This document shows positions 41,575-51,012 of a DNA stretch of 64,000 bases, piece by piece (positions within the stretch are counted from its first letter, which is position 1; the number at the start of each line of letters is the position of its first letter). Location: the NCBI GenBank assembly GCA_963814955.1, contig CAWFEX010000006.1, positions 62,001-126,000 of the forward strand. The letters run 5' to 3'. This DNA comes from DATCJA01 sp963814955 (GTDB lineage: Bacteria > Acidobacteriota > Vicinamibacteria > Vicinamibacterales > UBA2999). Below the pieces are notes generated by a model. It was not told the DNA's origin and did not search any database. It saw only the letters and a program-made list of their open reading frames with translations. The translations under genes were made by a program, and so were the position numbers.

Positions 41575-42429
41575 TCACCGCCCGGTCGATGACGCCATAG
41601 TGCCCGCTGCGGCCGATTTACTCAGGATGTGATCGAGGGCGGACGGCCGCGACTGGTGCGCATGATGTTCGAGGAAGTCGATCACCTGCCGCCGGCACCG
41701 GTGATATTCGGGATGGCCGAGCACGGCGGCGCGATTGCGGGGCCGCGGGAACGGCACGTGCAGGACATCACCCACGGTCGCTTCCGGCCCGTCGGTCATG
41801 AGGATCAGCCGATCGGCCAAATAGAGGGCCTCGTCCACGTCATGAGTCACCATCACGACGGTGCGCTCTGATTCCTCCCACACCCGGAGAAGGGTGTCCT
41901 GCAGCTCGAAACGTGTGAGCGAATCGAGCATGGAAAATGGTTCGTCCAGCAGGAGAAAACGCGGCTCCACCGACAGGGCGCGCGCCAGCGATATGCACTG
42001 CTGCGTACCCAGCGAGAGCTGCGCTGGCAGTTCCTTCGCGGAGTCACCGACTCCCACCATCTCCAGATAGCGCTCCGTCGTCTCGTCGTTGTCTCGGCGG
42101 CTATGCCACCCGCGGCGCTGCGCGGTCGCCACGCGCACATTTTCGTGCGCGGTCAGCCACGGCAGCAGGCACGGCGCCTGGAACACGACGGCGCGGTCGG
42201 CGCCGGGTTCGGTCACTTCCGTGCCATCGATCACCACGCCTCCATAGGTCGCCCGCTGCAGCCCCGCGATAATTGACAGCACCGTCGATTTTCCACATCC
42301 GGAGTGGCCCAGGATGGCTACGAACTCGCCGCACTCGATCTTCGCGTTGACGTCCTTGACGGCAATCAGAGGCCCTGACGGCGTCGGAAAGACCTTCGTG
42401 AGGCCGGTTAGTTCCAGAGGAGTGTTCAT
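41575..42429 (-). CDS. Nitrate ABC transporter ATP-binding protein (second ATPase)
   Basis: The ATPase has Walker A GHSGCGKST, a Q-loop in VVFQAPCLLPWLT, Walker B FLLLDEPFSMLD and the H-loop MVTHDVDEAL, with the PWLTAHENV segment typical of nitrate/sulfonate/taurine importers. Its signature motif is LSLGTQQ where LSGGxxQ is expected. The gene overlaps the preceding ATPase gene by ATGA and is the last of the transport operon. Like NrtC/NrtD, the two ATPases probably form a heterodimer. No regulatory NrtA-like domain is fused to either of them. Confidence 0.85.
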   Translation of the reverse strand: MNTPLELTGLTKVFPTPSGPLIAVKDVNAKIECGEFVAILGHSGCGKSTVLSIIAGLQRATYGGVVIDGTEVTEPGADRAVVFQAPCLLPWLTAHENVRVATAQRRGWHSRRDNDETTERYLEMVGVGDSAKELPAQLSLGTQQCISLARALSVEPRFLLLDEPFSMLDSLTRFELQDTLLRVWEESERTVVMVTHDVDEALYLADRLILMTDGPEATVGDVLHVPFPRPRNRAAVLGHPEYHRCRRQVIDFLEHHAHQSRPSALDHILSKSAAAGTMASSTGR

Positions 42430-43280
42430 CGCGGTCCCTCCGCCTGCGCCAGCACCTCGGACGCCACCGACTCCATGGCCGGTGTGCCAGCCCGCCGCCG
42501 CGGCCGTAACGCCGCCGTCAGCGCGGCTACGACATGTGCACGCGCGTGTGATGCCTGCTCGTCGTGCGCGAGCTGTACCGTGCTGCGCGGCCGCGGAAGA
42601 TCGACGACGATCGGCGCTCCGAGGGTAGAGGGCGGACCCGCAATGATCGGCACGATGCGGTCGGAGAGCAGCAGGGCTTCCTCCACGCTGTTGGTGATCA
42701 TGACGACCGTGACCGGCCGCTCCGCCGACGAGCACAGGCGGGCCAGCTCCTGCTGCAGCGTTTCGCGTGTCAGCGCGTCGAGCGCGCCGAACGGTTCGTC
42801 CAGGAACAGAACGGTCGGTTGCGTGGCGAACGCACGCGCAATAGCCACCCGCTGTCGCATACCGCCCGACAGCTGGCTGGGGCGCCGGGTGAGCGCGTTG
42901 CCGAGCCCGACATGCTCCAGCGCTCGCTGCGCGAGCGCGCGCTGGTCGGTGCGGGAGAGTCCCGGCATCGCGGCCTCAACCGCGAGACGGACGTTCTCGA
43001 GTGCGGTAAACCACGGCAGCAGCGAGTAGTTCTGAAACACGAACGCCGCGTCACGGCGAATGTCATGAACCGGCTCGCCGTCGATCGTGATCGTTCCTCC
43101 GCTCGCCGGCGTCAGGCCCGCGAGGATGCTGAGCAGCGTTGACTTGCCGCTGCCCATGGCGCCGACGATCGACACGAACTCGCCGCGGTCGACTGAGAGG
43201 GATACCCGGCTGAGCACCGGTTTGGTCGCGACGCCGCCTCCGAACGACTTCGAGACGTCGCGGACCTCGATAAGGGACAC
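42426..43280 (-). CDS. Nitrate ABC transporter ATP-binding protein (first ATPase)
   Basis: Walker A GAMGSGKST, Q-loop FQNYSLLPWFT, canonical signature LSGGMRQRVAIARA, Walker B LFLDEPFGALDALT and a switch region MITNSVEEAL in which Asn replaces the usual catalytic His are visible, as in NrtD-type ATPases. The GTG start at 43280 overlaps the permease stop (TAGTG), so translation is coupled. It powers uptake with the permease NrtB-like protein. Its C-terminal 50 residues are proline/arginine-rich and not conserved. Confidence 0.87.
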   Translation of the reverse strand: MSLIEVRDVSKSFGGGVATKPVLSRVSLSVDRGEFVSIVGAMGSGKSTLLSILAGLTPASGGTITIDGEPVHDIRRDAAFVFQNYSLLPWFTALENVRLAVEAAMPGLSRTDQRALAQRALEHVGLGNALTRRPSQLSGGMRQRVAIARAFATQPTVLFLDEPFGALDALTRETLQQELARLCSSAERPVTVVMITNSVEEALLLSDRIVPIIAGPPSTLGAPIVVDLPRPRSTVQLAHDEQASHARAHVVAALTAALRPRRRAGTPAMESVASEVLAQAEGPR

Positions 43281-44044
43281 TACGCGGTCCTCAGCTTCGC
43301 TTCCGCCAGGCCCATCAGCCGGTCGAGCAGGAAGCCGATCACACCGATCGTGAGGATGGCGAGCAGGATGTGGGCATAGACCAGGCTGTTGTACTCCTGC
43401 CACAGGAATCCGCCCACCCCCGGTGTTCCCGTGAGCATCTCGCTGGCGACGATGACGAGCCACGCAATCCCGAGGCTGAGACGATAGCCGGTGAACATGT
43501 ACGGGAGCGTGGCGGGCACGATGACTTTGACGAATGTCGTCCAGCGTGAAAGCCGCAACACTTTCGCGACGTTCCAGTAGTCCTGCGGAATGGCGCGGAC
43601 GCCCATCATCGTGTTGATGAGCGTCGGCCACATCGAGCAGACGGCAATGGCGAACAGCGCCGCCGGCTCGGACCGCTGGAACAGCACCAGTCCCAGCGGG
43701 AGCCACGCCAGGGGCGAAATCGGGCGCAGCACCTGCATCAGCGGATCGAACATACGGGTGAGAACCGGGGACACACCAAACAGGAATCCGAGCGGCGTCG
43801 CGATGACGACGCCAAGCAGAAAACCCTGCGCCACCCGCATCAGGCTGTAATAGGCGAGGCGCACGATTCCCTGGTCCGTCTCTCCCCGCTTTTCAAGCGG
43901 TTCGAGGATGTAGATCTTGCTCTCCTCCCACGTGCGTGCGGGAGACGGCAGATCCGGCACCTTCAGGCTTGCGCCCCACCAGACGAGCAGGGCGAGTCCG
44001 ATGCCAACCAGCGGCAACAGGTGATTCGTCAGACGTGTGATCAA
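43280..44044 (-). CDS. nrtB: Nitrate ABC transporter permease
   Basis: About six transmembrane helices and the EAA-type loop of the nitrate/taurine permease group are visible (AKVLRLSRWTTFVKVIVPATLPYMFTG), with YYSLMRVAQGFLLGVVIATPLG near the N-terminus as in NrtB. It forms the inner-membrane channel for nitrate. TTG 44044 is chosen because AAAGGGGG lies seven bases upstream, and an ATG at 44080 overlaps the previous gene by 23 bp and has no ribosome binding site. It follows the binding-protein gene in the operon. Confidence 0.87.
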   Translation of the reverse strand: MITRLTNHLLPLVGIGLALLVWWGASLKVPDLPSPARTWEESKIYILEPLEKRGETDQGIVRLAYYSLMRVAQGFLLGVVIATPLGFLFGVSPVLTRMFDPLMQVLRPISPLAWLPLGLVLFQRSEPAALFAIAVCSMWPTLINTMMGVRAIPQDYWNVAKVLRLSRWTTFVKVIVPATLPYMFTGYRLSLGIAWLVIVASEMLTGTPGVGGFLWQEYNSLVYAHILLAILTIGVIGFLLDRLMGLAEAKLRTA

Positions 44045-44057
44045 CGACAGACCCCCT

Positions 44058-45302
44058 TTACGCCATGTTGTTGATGGCAAATGACTGCGCGTACTTCTCC
44101 GAATCCTTGCCGTCGAACATTCCGTCGAAGAGCTTGATCGTCTGCTCCTCGGCCACTTTAACCACGACTCCCAGTTCCTTCATGGCTTCGAGATACATGT
44201 CCGGGCGCAGCACCCGCTTCGGGATCCCTGTGTAATCGGGCGCTGTCTTGGCCAGGCCCCAGCGGCGCAGCTGCGTGAGCCACCACTTCGCGTAAATCTG
44301 GTGCGGATAGTTGGCATTCCGACTCGAGAAGATCATGTAGTAGGGATCCTGCTCGACCCGGCCGTCGCCATATTCGTACTTGCCCATCAGCCGCTCGAGA
44401 ATTGTGGCGGGCGGGCAATTGATGTAGGCCGGTCTCGCGATCACTTCCGCGAATTTCGGCCGGTGCTCCATCTTGTCCAGATCGACGCTGGCGAGGTGGA
44501 GCGCTTTCAACACCGCTTTGACCGTCTTCGGGTTCTTTGTTGCGAACTCCTCGGTGAAGGCGCACACCTTCTCCGGGTGGTCCCTCCACAGCTGCTGCGT
44601 CGTGACGGCGGTGAAGCCGATGCCGTCCTCGATGGCGCGGTTGTTCCACGGTTCGCCCACACAAAAGCCGTCCATCTTGTCGACCTTCATGTTGGCGACC
44701 ATCTGTGCCGGCGGGATCGTGATCAGGTTGATGTCCTTGTCCGGATGGATCCCGCCCGACGCCAGCCAGTAGCGAATCCACATGGCATGGGTTCCTGGCG
44801 GGAAGGTCATGGCGAACGTCAGCGGATCGCCGGCCGCTTTTGCCTTGTCGGCAAGTAGTTTGATCTGCGCCGGAGTTTTCGCACCCGCGGTTTTCAGCTT
44901 GTTGTTGAGGGTGATTGCCTGCCCGTTCCGGTTCAGCAGCCACGGGATGACCATCGGCTTCACCGGCGATCCCGCCAGCCCCATCGTCGACGCCAGCGGC
45001 ATCCCGATCAGCATGTGCGTCGCCTGGTTTTCCCCGATCGACAACTTGTCCCGAATGACCGCCCACGACGCTTCCTTCGACACGACAGAGTTGATCCCAA
45101 ATTTCTTGAAATAGCCGAGCTCATGGGCGATCACGATCGGTGCGCAGTCGGTGAGGGCGATGATGCCAAGCCGCACGTCGGGCGTTTCCGGGCCGTCGTC
45201 GGCGTAAACACCGCCAACCCACCCGGAGGGGACACCGGCGAATAGAGCGGCCGTGGTGGTCGCCGCAGCCTTGACGAAGGTTCGTCGGGAAGGTTTGTTC
45301 AT
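44058..45302 (-). CDS. nrtA: Nitrate ABC transporter substrate-binding protein
   Basis: A twin-arginine type signal (RRTFVKAAATTTAALFAG) begins this 414-residue protein. The mature domain matches NrtA: VRLGIIALTDCAPIVIAHEL, THMLIGMPLASTMGL, FPPGTHAMWIRYWLASGG, DGFCVGEPWNNRAIEDGIGF. These residues form the bilobed nitrate-binding pocket. It delivers nitrate to the NrtB permease in the periplasm. The spacing of 13 bp to the permease start and one base to the porin stop shows a tight operon. No frame break is present in any of the five transport genes. Confidence 0.92.
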   Translation of the reverse strand: MNKPSRRTFVKAAATTTAALFAGVPSGWVGGVYADDGPETPDVRLGIIALTDCAPIVIAHELGYFKKFGINSVVSKEASWAVIRDKLSIGENQATHMLIGMPLASTMGLAGSPVKPMVIPWLLNRNGQAITLNNKLKTAGAKTPAQIKLLADKAKAAGDPLTFAMTFPPGTHAMWIRYWLASGGIHPDKDINLITIPPAQMVANMKVDKMDGFCVGEPWNNRAIEDGIGFTAVTTQQLWRDHPEKVCAFTEEFATKNPKTVKAVLKALHLASVDLDKMEHRPKFAEVIARPAYINCPPATILERLMGKYEYGDGRVEQDPYYMIFSSRNANYPHQIYAKWWLTQLRRWGLAKTAPDYTGIPKRVLRPDMYLEAMKELGVVVKVAEEQTIKLFDGMFDGKDSEKYAQSFAINNMA

Positions 45303-45303
45303 C

Positions 45304-46692
45304 TCAACGCTCCGCGAGGAACACGTACGTCGCCATGACGTACGGATGACTGTAGGACGCACCGGGGGTGGTCTGTTTGAGGAACGCGCCGGTGAAGATG
45401 TGGGCGTATCCGGCGGCGAGCTGCAGCTGTGGCGTCACGGTGCGAGCCACCTGCAGATCGATCTCCTGACCGACGTGGTCGCTCACGGCGCCAGTGACGA
45501 CGCGGGCAAGCGGGGCGCTGCCGGCGGTGTAAATACCGTCGCGTTCCTCCGCGAGCCACCAGGAGTGGTAATTGACGGTAACCGGGAGTGCCTTGACCGG
45601 CGTCAGCTCGAGTCCGGCGCGGAGGTGGTGGATGTTCTTCCAGCCGATCTGATCCGCCAATCCGTACTTGTCATGGGGGGTGGGGTAGAGCTGATCGAAC
45701 GTGCCGCGTACGCCGTCGGCAGGGTTTGCATCGCCAGAGGCGTAGTTGTATTCGCCGGTCAGCCGGACCGCGGCGGCGCCCGGCAGCGACTCCCGGAGCT
45801 GCCAGTGCCCCGCCCATGCTTCAATGTCGTCGGTGCCGAGCGACCCGCGCTGCATCGCCATCTCGATGCCGTAATCGAGCCGGCCAGGCATCCGGCCCGC
45901 CAGCCGCACGCCCATGGTCGTCTGCGTCAGATCACCAGTCGTACCGGTTTCCGTCCTGAGGTTCGCGTCGCGCCGCCACAAGACATAAGGCTCTACGCTC
46001 CCAAGCGGGATGAGCTTGCCGGTCGCGGCATATGCCCCCGCGAAACGGTTGCCATTGCCGCTCTTGTCGAAGGCACCATCCATGATCCGCACAACGGACA
46101 CGCCGAACACATCAACGGCGAACGCCGGCGTCCGGATCGTGGCCTTTGCACCGTCGAACGTTCGCGCGGCATTCAACCAGCTCACGTGGCCCACAAGGCG
46201 CTGTTCACCGTAGGCCAGCTCCTGACGCCCGATTCTCAGCGCGATCGGACTCTTGGCCTCGCCAACATCCGCAAACGCCATACGCAGGTCAAAGGGCGCT
46301 CTGAACGGGGCTGCCACCGGGCCAACCGTTTTCTTTGCCACGCGCGCGTCCTGCCCCTGAACCTGAAAGGAGAGGAGCCTGGCCGGAGTGATCGTCGCAT
46401 TCAGCCGCACGCGGCTCAGGTAGTAGAGGTCCTGGCGATTCTCGACAAACCCGGATCCGTCGAAGCCTTCCATCCGTTCGCGAAACTCGCCGCGCACGCG
46501 AAGCCAATTCGGCATCGCGTCGTTGGCGCGGTTGAAGACTGGCGCCTTCGGCGCCGGCGCGACCTGTGCGAGCGGGGGTGCCGCTGCCGAAGGCGGCGGT
46601 TGCTGCGCGAATGCGAAAACGGGAACGAACAACAAGGCGACGCCGATCCCTGGCGCGCGTCGCCAGCGAGGTCGATCAGCAGAAAGAGTCAT
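45304..46692 (-). CDS. Outer-membrane porin of the alginate-export family, first gene of the nitrate operon
   Basis: Signal peptide (GIGVALLFVPVFAFAQ), a proline/alanine-rich spacer, then an 18-strand-type barrel with WLRVRGEFRERMEGFDGSGF, LRIGRQELAYGEQRLVG and a C-terminal SHPYVMATYVFLAER, as in alginate_exp (PF13372) porins. These porins pass small anions or sugars. Its place as the first gene of a nitrate uptake operon, one base from nrtA, suggests it admits nitrate through the outer membrane. AGGAGG is placed ahead of ATG 46692, right after a hairpin at 46708-46725. Length of 462 residues is normal. Confidence 0.85.
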   Translation of the reverse strand: MTLSADRPRWRRAPGIGVALLFVPVFAFAQQPPPSAAAPPLAQVAPAPKAPVFNRANDAMPNWLRVRGEFRERMEGFDGSGFVENRQDLYYLSRVRLNATITPARLLSFQVQGQDARVAKKTVGPVAAPFRAPFDLRMAFADVGEAKSPIALRIGRQELAYGEQRLVGHVSWLNAARTFDGAKATIRTPAFAVDVFGVSVVRIMDGAFDKSGNGNRFAGAYAATGKLIPLGSVEPYVLWRRDANLRTETGTTGDLTQTTMGVRLAGRMPGRLDYGIEMAMQRGSLGTDDIEAWAGHWQLRESLPGAAAVRLTGEYNYASGDANPADGVRGTFDQLYPTPHDKYGLADQIGWKNIHHLRAGLELTPVKALPVTVNYHSWWLAEERDGIYTAGSAPLARVVTGAVSDHVGQEIDLQVARTVTPQLQLAAGYAHIFTGAFLKQTTPGASYSHPYVMATYVFLAER

Positions 46693-46707
46693 CACAACAC
46701 GCCTCCT

Positions 46708-46725
46708 GGTCCGTGTGAGCGGACC
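46708..46725 (-). promoter_or_regulatory. Hairpin abutting the ribosome binding site of the nitrate transport operon
   Basis: GGTCCG-CTCACA-CGGACC (as transcribed on the minus strand) is a perfect 6-bp stem with a six-base loop. Its 3' arm ends directly before AGGAGG of the porin gene, so folding could affect initiation. The loop does not have A at position 1 and G at position 4, which ANTAR target loops require, so it is not assigned to that class. Confidence 0.5.
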
Positions 46726-46951
46726 CTTGGTGATGAGCTGAATACGTTTGGAGGCGTCGAGGCCTGGGGTCGCTACGGGTGGCGGTGAGGCGACTGGGCC
46801 TCGCGGACGCTGGCGAGCAAGCTTTGTTCCCCTGCATGCGCCGTGCGGCGCTCTGCTGCAGCTTGTTGATCGGACAGGGGTTGCGGGCGCCGCGCCGGCG
46901 TCACGGCTGTGATCGCGAAGGCCGACATAACTGTAGAAAGAAAAATTATCG

Positions 46952-46968
46952 ATCCAATTTCGTTGGAT
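46952..46968. promoter_or_regulatory. Inverted repeat ATCCAA-N5-TTGGAT
   Basis: A perfect 6-5-6 inverted repeat sits in an AT-richer part of the divergent region. On the minus strand it is followed after six bases by TTTTTCTTTC, so it could be a weak intrinsic attenuator in the transport leader. Read as DNA it could be an operator for a dimeric regulator. The sequence does not decide. Confidence 0.4.
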
Positions 46969-47145
46969 TCGACTCGCGGCGCAGCGCATACGGCCTCCCG
47001 CTCGACGCCGCCTGCTCCTCTACGGTTGCCGGCGATCGCACGCACCGATTCATTTTTGTCGGGTGATCGCGCAATCACGACACAACTGTTGGGCGCCAGG
47101 GCCTTGTCGGCGCGAGGCGATGTCTGTAATCTTCAGGAGGGCGAC

Positions 47146-48820
47146 ATGCGCCACGCCGCGCATGTCGAAAGAAATCCGCACACCTCGCGCTCCACGACGA
47201 GCGAACACTTGTTGGCCCGTGGAGTGCTAATGGAACTGCCCGTCGCGGCGGCGCCACCCGAGGGCGCATTCGCACCACAACTGGATCTACCGCTGCTGCG
47301 CGATCGCCCGTCGTCGCTCACGTGCGGCAACGGCACATTCGATCGGCAGCGCATGCCTGACCGAAGGCCCGCGCCCGGCGAACAATACCGCTTCCACTTC
47401 GACATGAGCAGCTGTATCGGCTGCAAATGCTGCGTGGTCGCCTGCAACGAGCAGAACGGCAATCCGGCGGCGATCAACTGGCGGCGCGTCGCCGAGATTG
47501 AAGGCGGCTGGTACCCGCTGGCGCAGCGGTCCTACTTGTCGATGGGATGCAATCACTGCCTCGAACCGACCTGCCTGAGCGGGTGCCCTGTGGACGCCTA
47601 TTCGAAGGACGCCGCCACGGGCATCGTGCTTCACAGTGCCGACACCTGCATTGGCTGTCAGGTACTGCACGTGGAACTGCGAGTACGGAGCGCCGCAGTA
47701 CAACTCCGAGCGCGGCGTTGTCGGCAAATGCGACATGTGCCACGGCCGGCTGGCGTTGGGTCAGGCGCCTGCCTGCGTCAGCGCGTGTCCTGAATCGGCC
47801 ATCCGGATCGAAATCGTCAACATCGCAGACTGGCGCGCGACGTATGACACCGCCGTTTCCACGTCGGGTATACCGGTAGGAGATGGCAGCGTGTCGGCCA
47901 CGCGCATCAAGATGCCTGTTCTTGCGCCTAACGCCAAACCGACGGACATCACACACGTCCGGCCGGCAGAGCCACATTGGCCGCTTGTAGTCATGACAGT
48001 GCTGACGCAGTTGGCGGTCGGTGCATTGGCCACCGTCTGGGTCGCACAGATGCTCGGTGCATCGACGCAGCTTGGCGTTGCCGCGCTGTTGTCGCTGATC
48101 GTGGGCGGCCTGGCGCTGACTGCATCTACGCTTCACCTGGGCCGACCGGTTCATGCGTACCGCGCAATCAAGATGTGGAGACGCTCGTGGCTCAGCAGGG
48201 AGGTCCTCCTGTTTTCGGCCTTCTCGGGGGTCGCGAGCCTCTACGCGGCGGCGTTGTGGACACTTGGACCAGCCAAGGCAGGGCCGGCCGCGGTATTAGG
48301 TGCACTCACTGTCTTGCTCGGCGTGGCGGGTGTTGTCGCCAGTGGCTGCATTTATCGCGTTCCTTCGCGGCCGGCCTGGAATTCACGCTTCACTGTGTTC
48401 GCCTTTGTGCTGACGGCCGGCGTCCTCGGACCTCTTTTCGTCACGGCGGCGGGCGCAGGGGGCCGGTGGCTCGTTCCGGGGGCGGCAACGCTGGCCGGGG
48501 GCCAGCTCACGCTGCTCGTCCTGCGATTCTTGCGCCTCATCGCGTCCGACAGCCTCGAACTGCGTGGTACCGCCAGGCTGCTCGCGACCACCTTCGCATC
48601 GCGAATGGTCGCGCGCGGCGCACTGCTCGTGGTTGGTGGGATCGTTCTTCCCCTGGTCGCGGCCGCGCCGCAGGCGGTTGGCTACCAGAGCCTGCTGGCA
48701 ATCGCCGCACTGGTCCTTGCCCTCGGGGGCGAGGTGCTCGGGCGGTATCTCTTTTTCGTCAGCGCTGTTCCTACGCATATGGCCGCGCCCTATCTGGCTA
48801 CCGAGAGCGAGGCCGCATGA
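47146..48820 (+). CDS. Fused ferredoxin (DmsB-like) and membrane anchor (DmsC-like) subunit of nitrate reductase (one frameshift)
   Basis: The N-terminal half carries four [4Fe-4S] cysteine sets: CIGCKCCVVAC, CNHCLEPTCLSGC, CIGCQYCTWNC and CDMC with CVSAC. After about residue 260 there are eight hydrophobic helices of the DmsC/NrfD-like anchor type, starting PLVVMTVLTQLAVGALATVW. One chain can therefore oxidise quinol in the membrane and pass electrons through four clusters to the molybdoenzyme encoded next. The frame breaks near 47662, inside the third cluster motif (CIGCQ|YC), and resumes in the next frame. AGGAGG precedes ATG 47146. The stop abuts the nitrate reductase start. Rejoined length is about 558 residues. 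Confidence 0.85.
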
Positions 48821-51012
48821 ATGTCAGGCGAGCGATTGGTCTCGACACGCGGGCAGATGAATACGCGGTACGGCGTTGACGAGGTGACGGGTTACGTGTC
48901 GGCGCACAAGATCGCTGACCGCTGGGTTTCCACGACCTGCGGGTACTGCTCGGTGGGCTGCGGCATGTTCGTAGGCGTCAAGGACGGACGGGCGGTGAGC
49001 GTGCGCGGCAACCCGGATCACCCGGTCAACCGCGGGCTGTTGTGCCCGAAGGGTCTGTCAGAACACCACACGCTCAGCGCCTCGAGCCGCGCCCGCTATC
49101 CGCTGCTCAAACGCGGTCGCCGCTTCATGCGCATCACATGGGATGACGCCATGTCGCGGATGGCCTCACGGTTCAGGGATGTGCAGTTGAAGCACGGCCC
49201 GGGTGCTGTCGGCGTAATCAGCACCGGGCAACTGGTGACCGAGGAGTTCTACGCCCTCGGCAAGCTCGTGCAGCTCGGGCTCGGCACATCGAATTACGAC
49301 GGCAACACCACGCTCTGTATGTCGACCGCCGTGGCTGGCTATAAGCGCTCTTTCGGCAGCGATGGCCCGCCAGGCGCCTACGAGGATTTCGAACGCGCCG
49401 ACGTGATTCTGCTGATTGGCGCAAACATCGCCGACAACCACCCGATTCTGTGCCGGCGTCTCGAAGCCAACCCACACGCGACCATCGTCGTGGTGGATCC
49501 ACGCGTCACCAAGACCGCGATGATGGCAGACATTCATTTGCCCCGAAGCCGCGGTCGGACCTCGCGCTGATCAACGGGCTGATTAAAGTGGTCATCGACC
49601 ACGATCTCGTCGATCGCCGCTATGTAGAGGGCCATACCGTCGGTTTTGAGGCGCTGCGCGAATCGGTCCGTGAATACACGCTGGAGCGGGTCGCCGATAT
49701 GACTGGCCTATCCTCAGATCTGATTTATCGAACGGCGTGGCTGTATGCGCGCGCGCGTGCCGCTTTTATCGCCTGGACAATGGGGGTGAATCACAGCAGC
49801 AAGGGGACGGACACCGTCAATGCCATCAACAACCTCGCGTTGATCACCGGCAACATCGGACGGGCTGGTGCGGCGCCGTTCTCGATTACCGGCCAGTGCA
49901 ATGCGATGGGGACGCGCGAGGCAGGCTTCGCGTCCTGCATGCCGGGTTATCGGAAGTTCGAGGATGCGGGCGACCGTGCCGCGCTGGCGGCACTCTGGAA
50001 CGTTTCTGTCGAACGGATTCCCGCGTCGCGTGGTCTGGCCTATCCCGACATCATCGAGGCCGCACTCGAACGTCGCATTAAGGCGCTCTGGATCATCGCC
50101 ACGAACCCGATCGTGTCGTTTCCCAACCTCGGTGCGCTGAAGCAGGCGCTGGACGGGCTCGAATTTCTGGTCGTGCAGGACGGGTTTCATCCGACCCCGA
50201 CGTCGGAGTTCGCGCACCTGGTTCTGCCGGCGGCCGTCTGGGGCGAAAAAGAGGGGACGTACACCAATTCCGAACGTCGCGTCAGCAAGGTGAATCGCGC
50301 CGTGGATCCCCCCGGCGAAGCCCGTGCCGACTTCGACATCTTTCTCGACCTTGCGGCAGCGCTCGGGAAAAAGGACGAACTGTTTGCAGGCTGGCGGACC
50401 CCGGCGGATGCCTTCGACGAGTGGAAGCGCGTATCAGCCGGACAGCTCTGCGACTACTCAGGTATGACGTATGGCGCGATCGAGGCGCACGGCGGGCTGC
50501 AATGGCCGTTTCCCGAGGGCACGAGCCCCTCATCGGACACACGGCGTCTGTATGCCGATGGCCGCTTCCAGACTGAAGACGGCCGCGCGAGACTGATTGC
50601 GGCGGCGTGGGAGCCATTTCCCGAACAACCGAATCCGGCCTTTCCACTTGTGCTCAATACCGGCCGGACGGTCGAGCACTGGCACACACGCACCAAGACC
50701 AGTCAGGTACCGATTCTCGAGCACCTCTCGCCGCGTGCATGGGTCGAGATGAATCCACGGGATGCGCGCCTGCTCCGCCTGAAAGCGCAAGACCTCGTCG
50801 ATGTTGTCTCTCGGCGCGGGCGCATTCGCAGCGTCGAGCTGCGCGTCACAGAAACGATTGCTCCCGGTCAGATTTTTGTGCCGTTCCACTATTTCGAAGC
50901 CAATGCGAATGAGGTGACGCAGAGCGCCTTCGATCCGATCTCGCGCGAGCCGAACTACAAACAAACGGCCGTTCGCATTGAACGTTCGCCAACCCGCCGG
51001 AGCGAACCATGA
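48821..51012 (+). CDS. nasC: Assimilatory-type nitrate reductase catalytic subunit (one frameshift)
   Basis: A molybdopterin oxidoreductase with an N-terminal [4Fe-4S] site (C40, C43, C47 in TTCGYCSVGCG, and C75 in GLLCPKG), the MGD-binding segments GNTTLCMSTAVAGYKRSFGSDG, ITGQCNAMGTREAG and NTGRTVEHWHTRTKT, and C-terminal cap residues as in NasA/NarB. It reduces nitrate to nitrite in the cytoplasm. The frame breaks near 49545 between ADIHLP and LKPRSDLALINGLIKV, a conserved junction. Rejoined length is about 730 residues. It starts one base after the previous stop and overlaps nirB by ATGA, so the four reductase genes form one operon. No C-terminal BFD domain or FAD domain is present. Confidence 0.88.

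Larger units (their letters stand above)
46693..47145. promoter_or_regulatory. Divergent control region of the nitrate transport and nitrate/nitrite reduction operons
   Basis: This 453-bp gap holds no gene that I can support but must contain both divergent promoters. Two inverted repeats stand out and are listed separately. On the minus strand, a leader of up to about 250 nt would precede the porin gene and contains further hairpins, for example GCGCC-GCAC-GGCGC (within 46830-46860) and CTCGC...GCGAG (around 46800-46820). The ANTAR-domain regulator at 53748 would be expected to act on such a leader. AGGAGG at 47135-47140 serves the plus-strand operon. Confidence 0.6.

Noticed and set aside
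46708..46725. Hexaloop hairpin as an ANTAR target
   Set aside because: On the transcribed strand the loop is CUCACA, which lacks A at position 1 and G at position 4, and no second hairpin of the right spacing is convincing.
45253..46788. Plus-strand open frame of 511 codons
   Set aside because: It is antisense to the porin gene of the nitrate operon and has no domain or plausible ribosome binding site.
46941..46968. Strong intrinsic terminator in the transport leader
   Set aside because: The stem is short and AT-rich, and six bases separate it from the T-run, so it is kept only as an inverted repeat.
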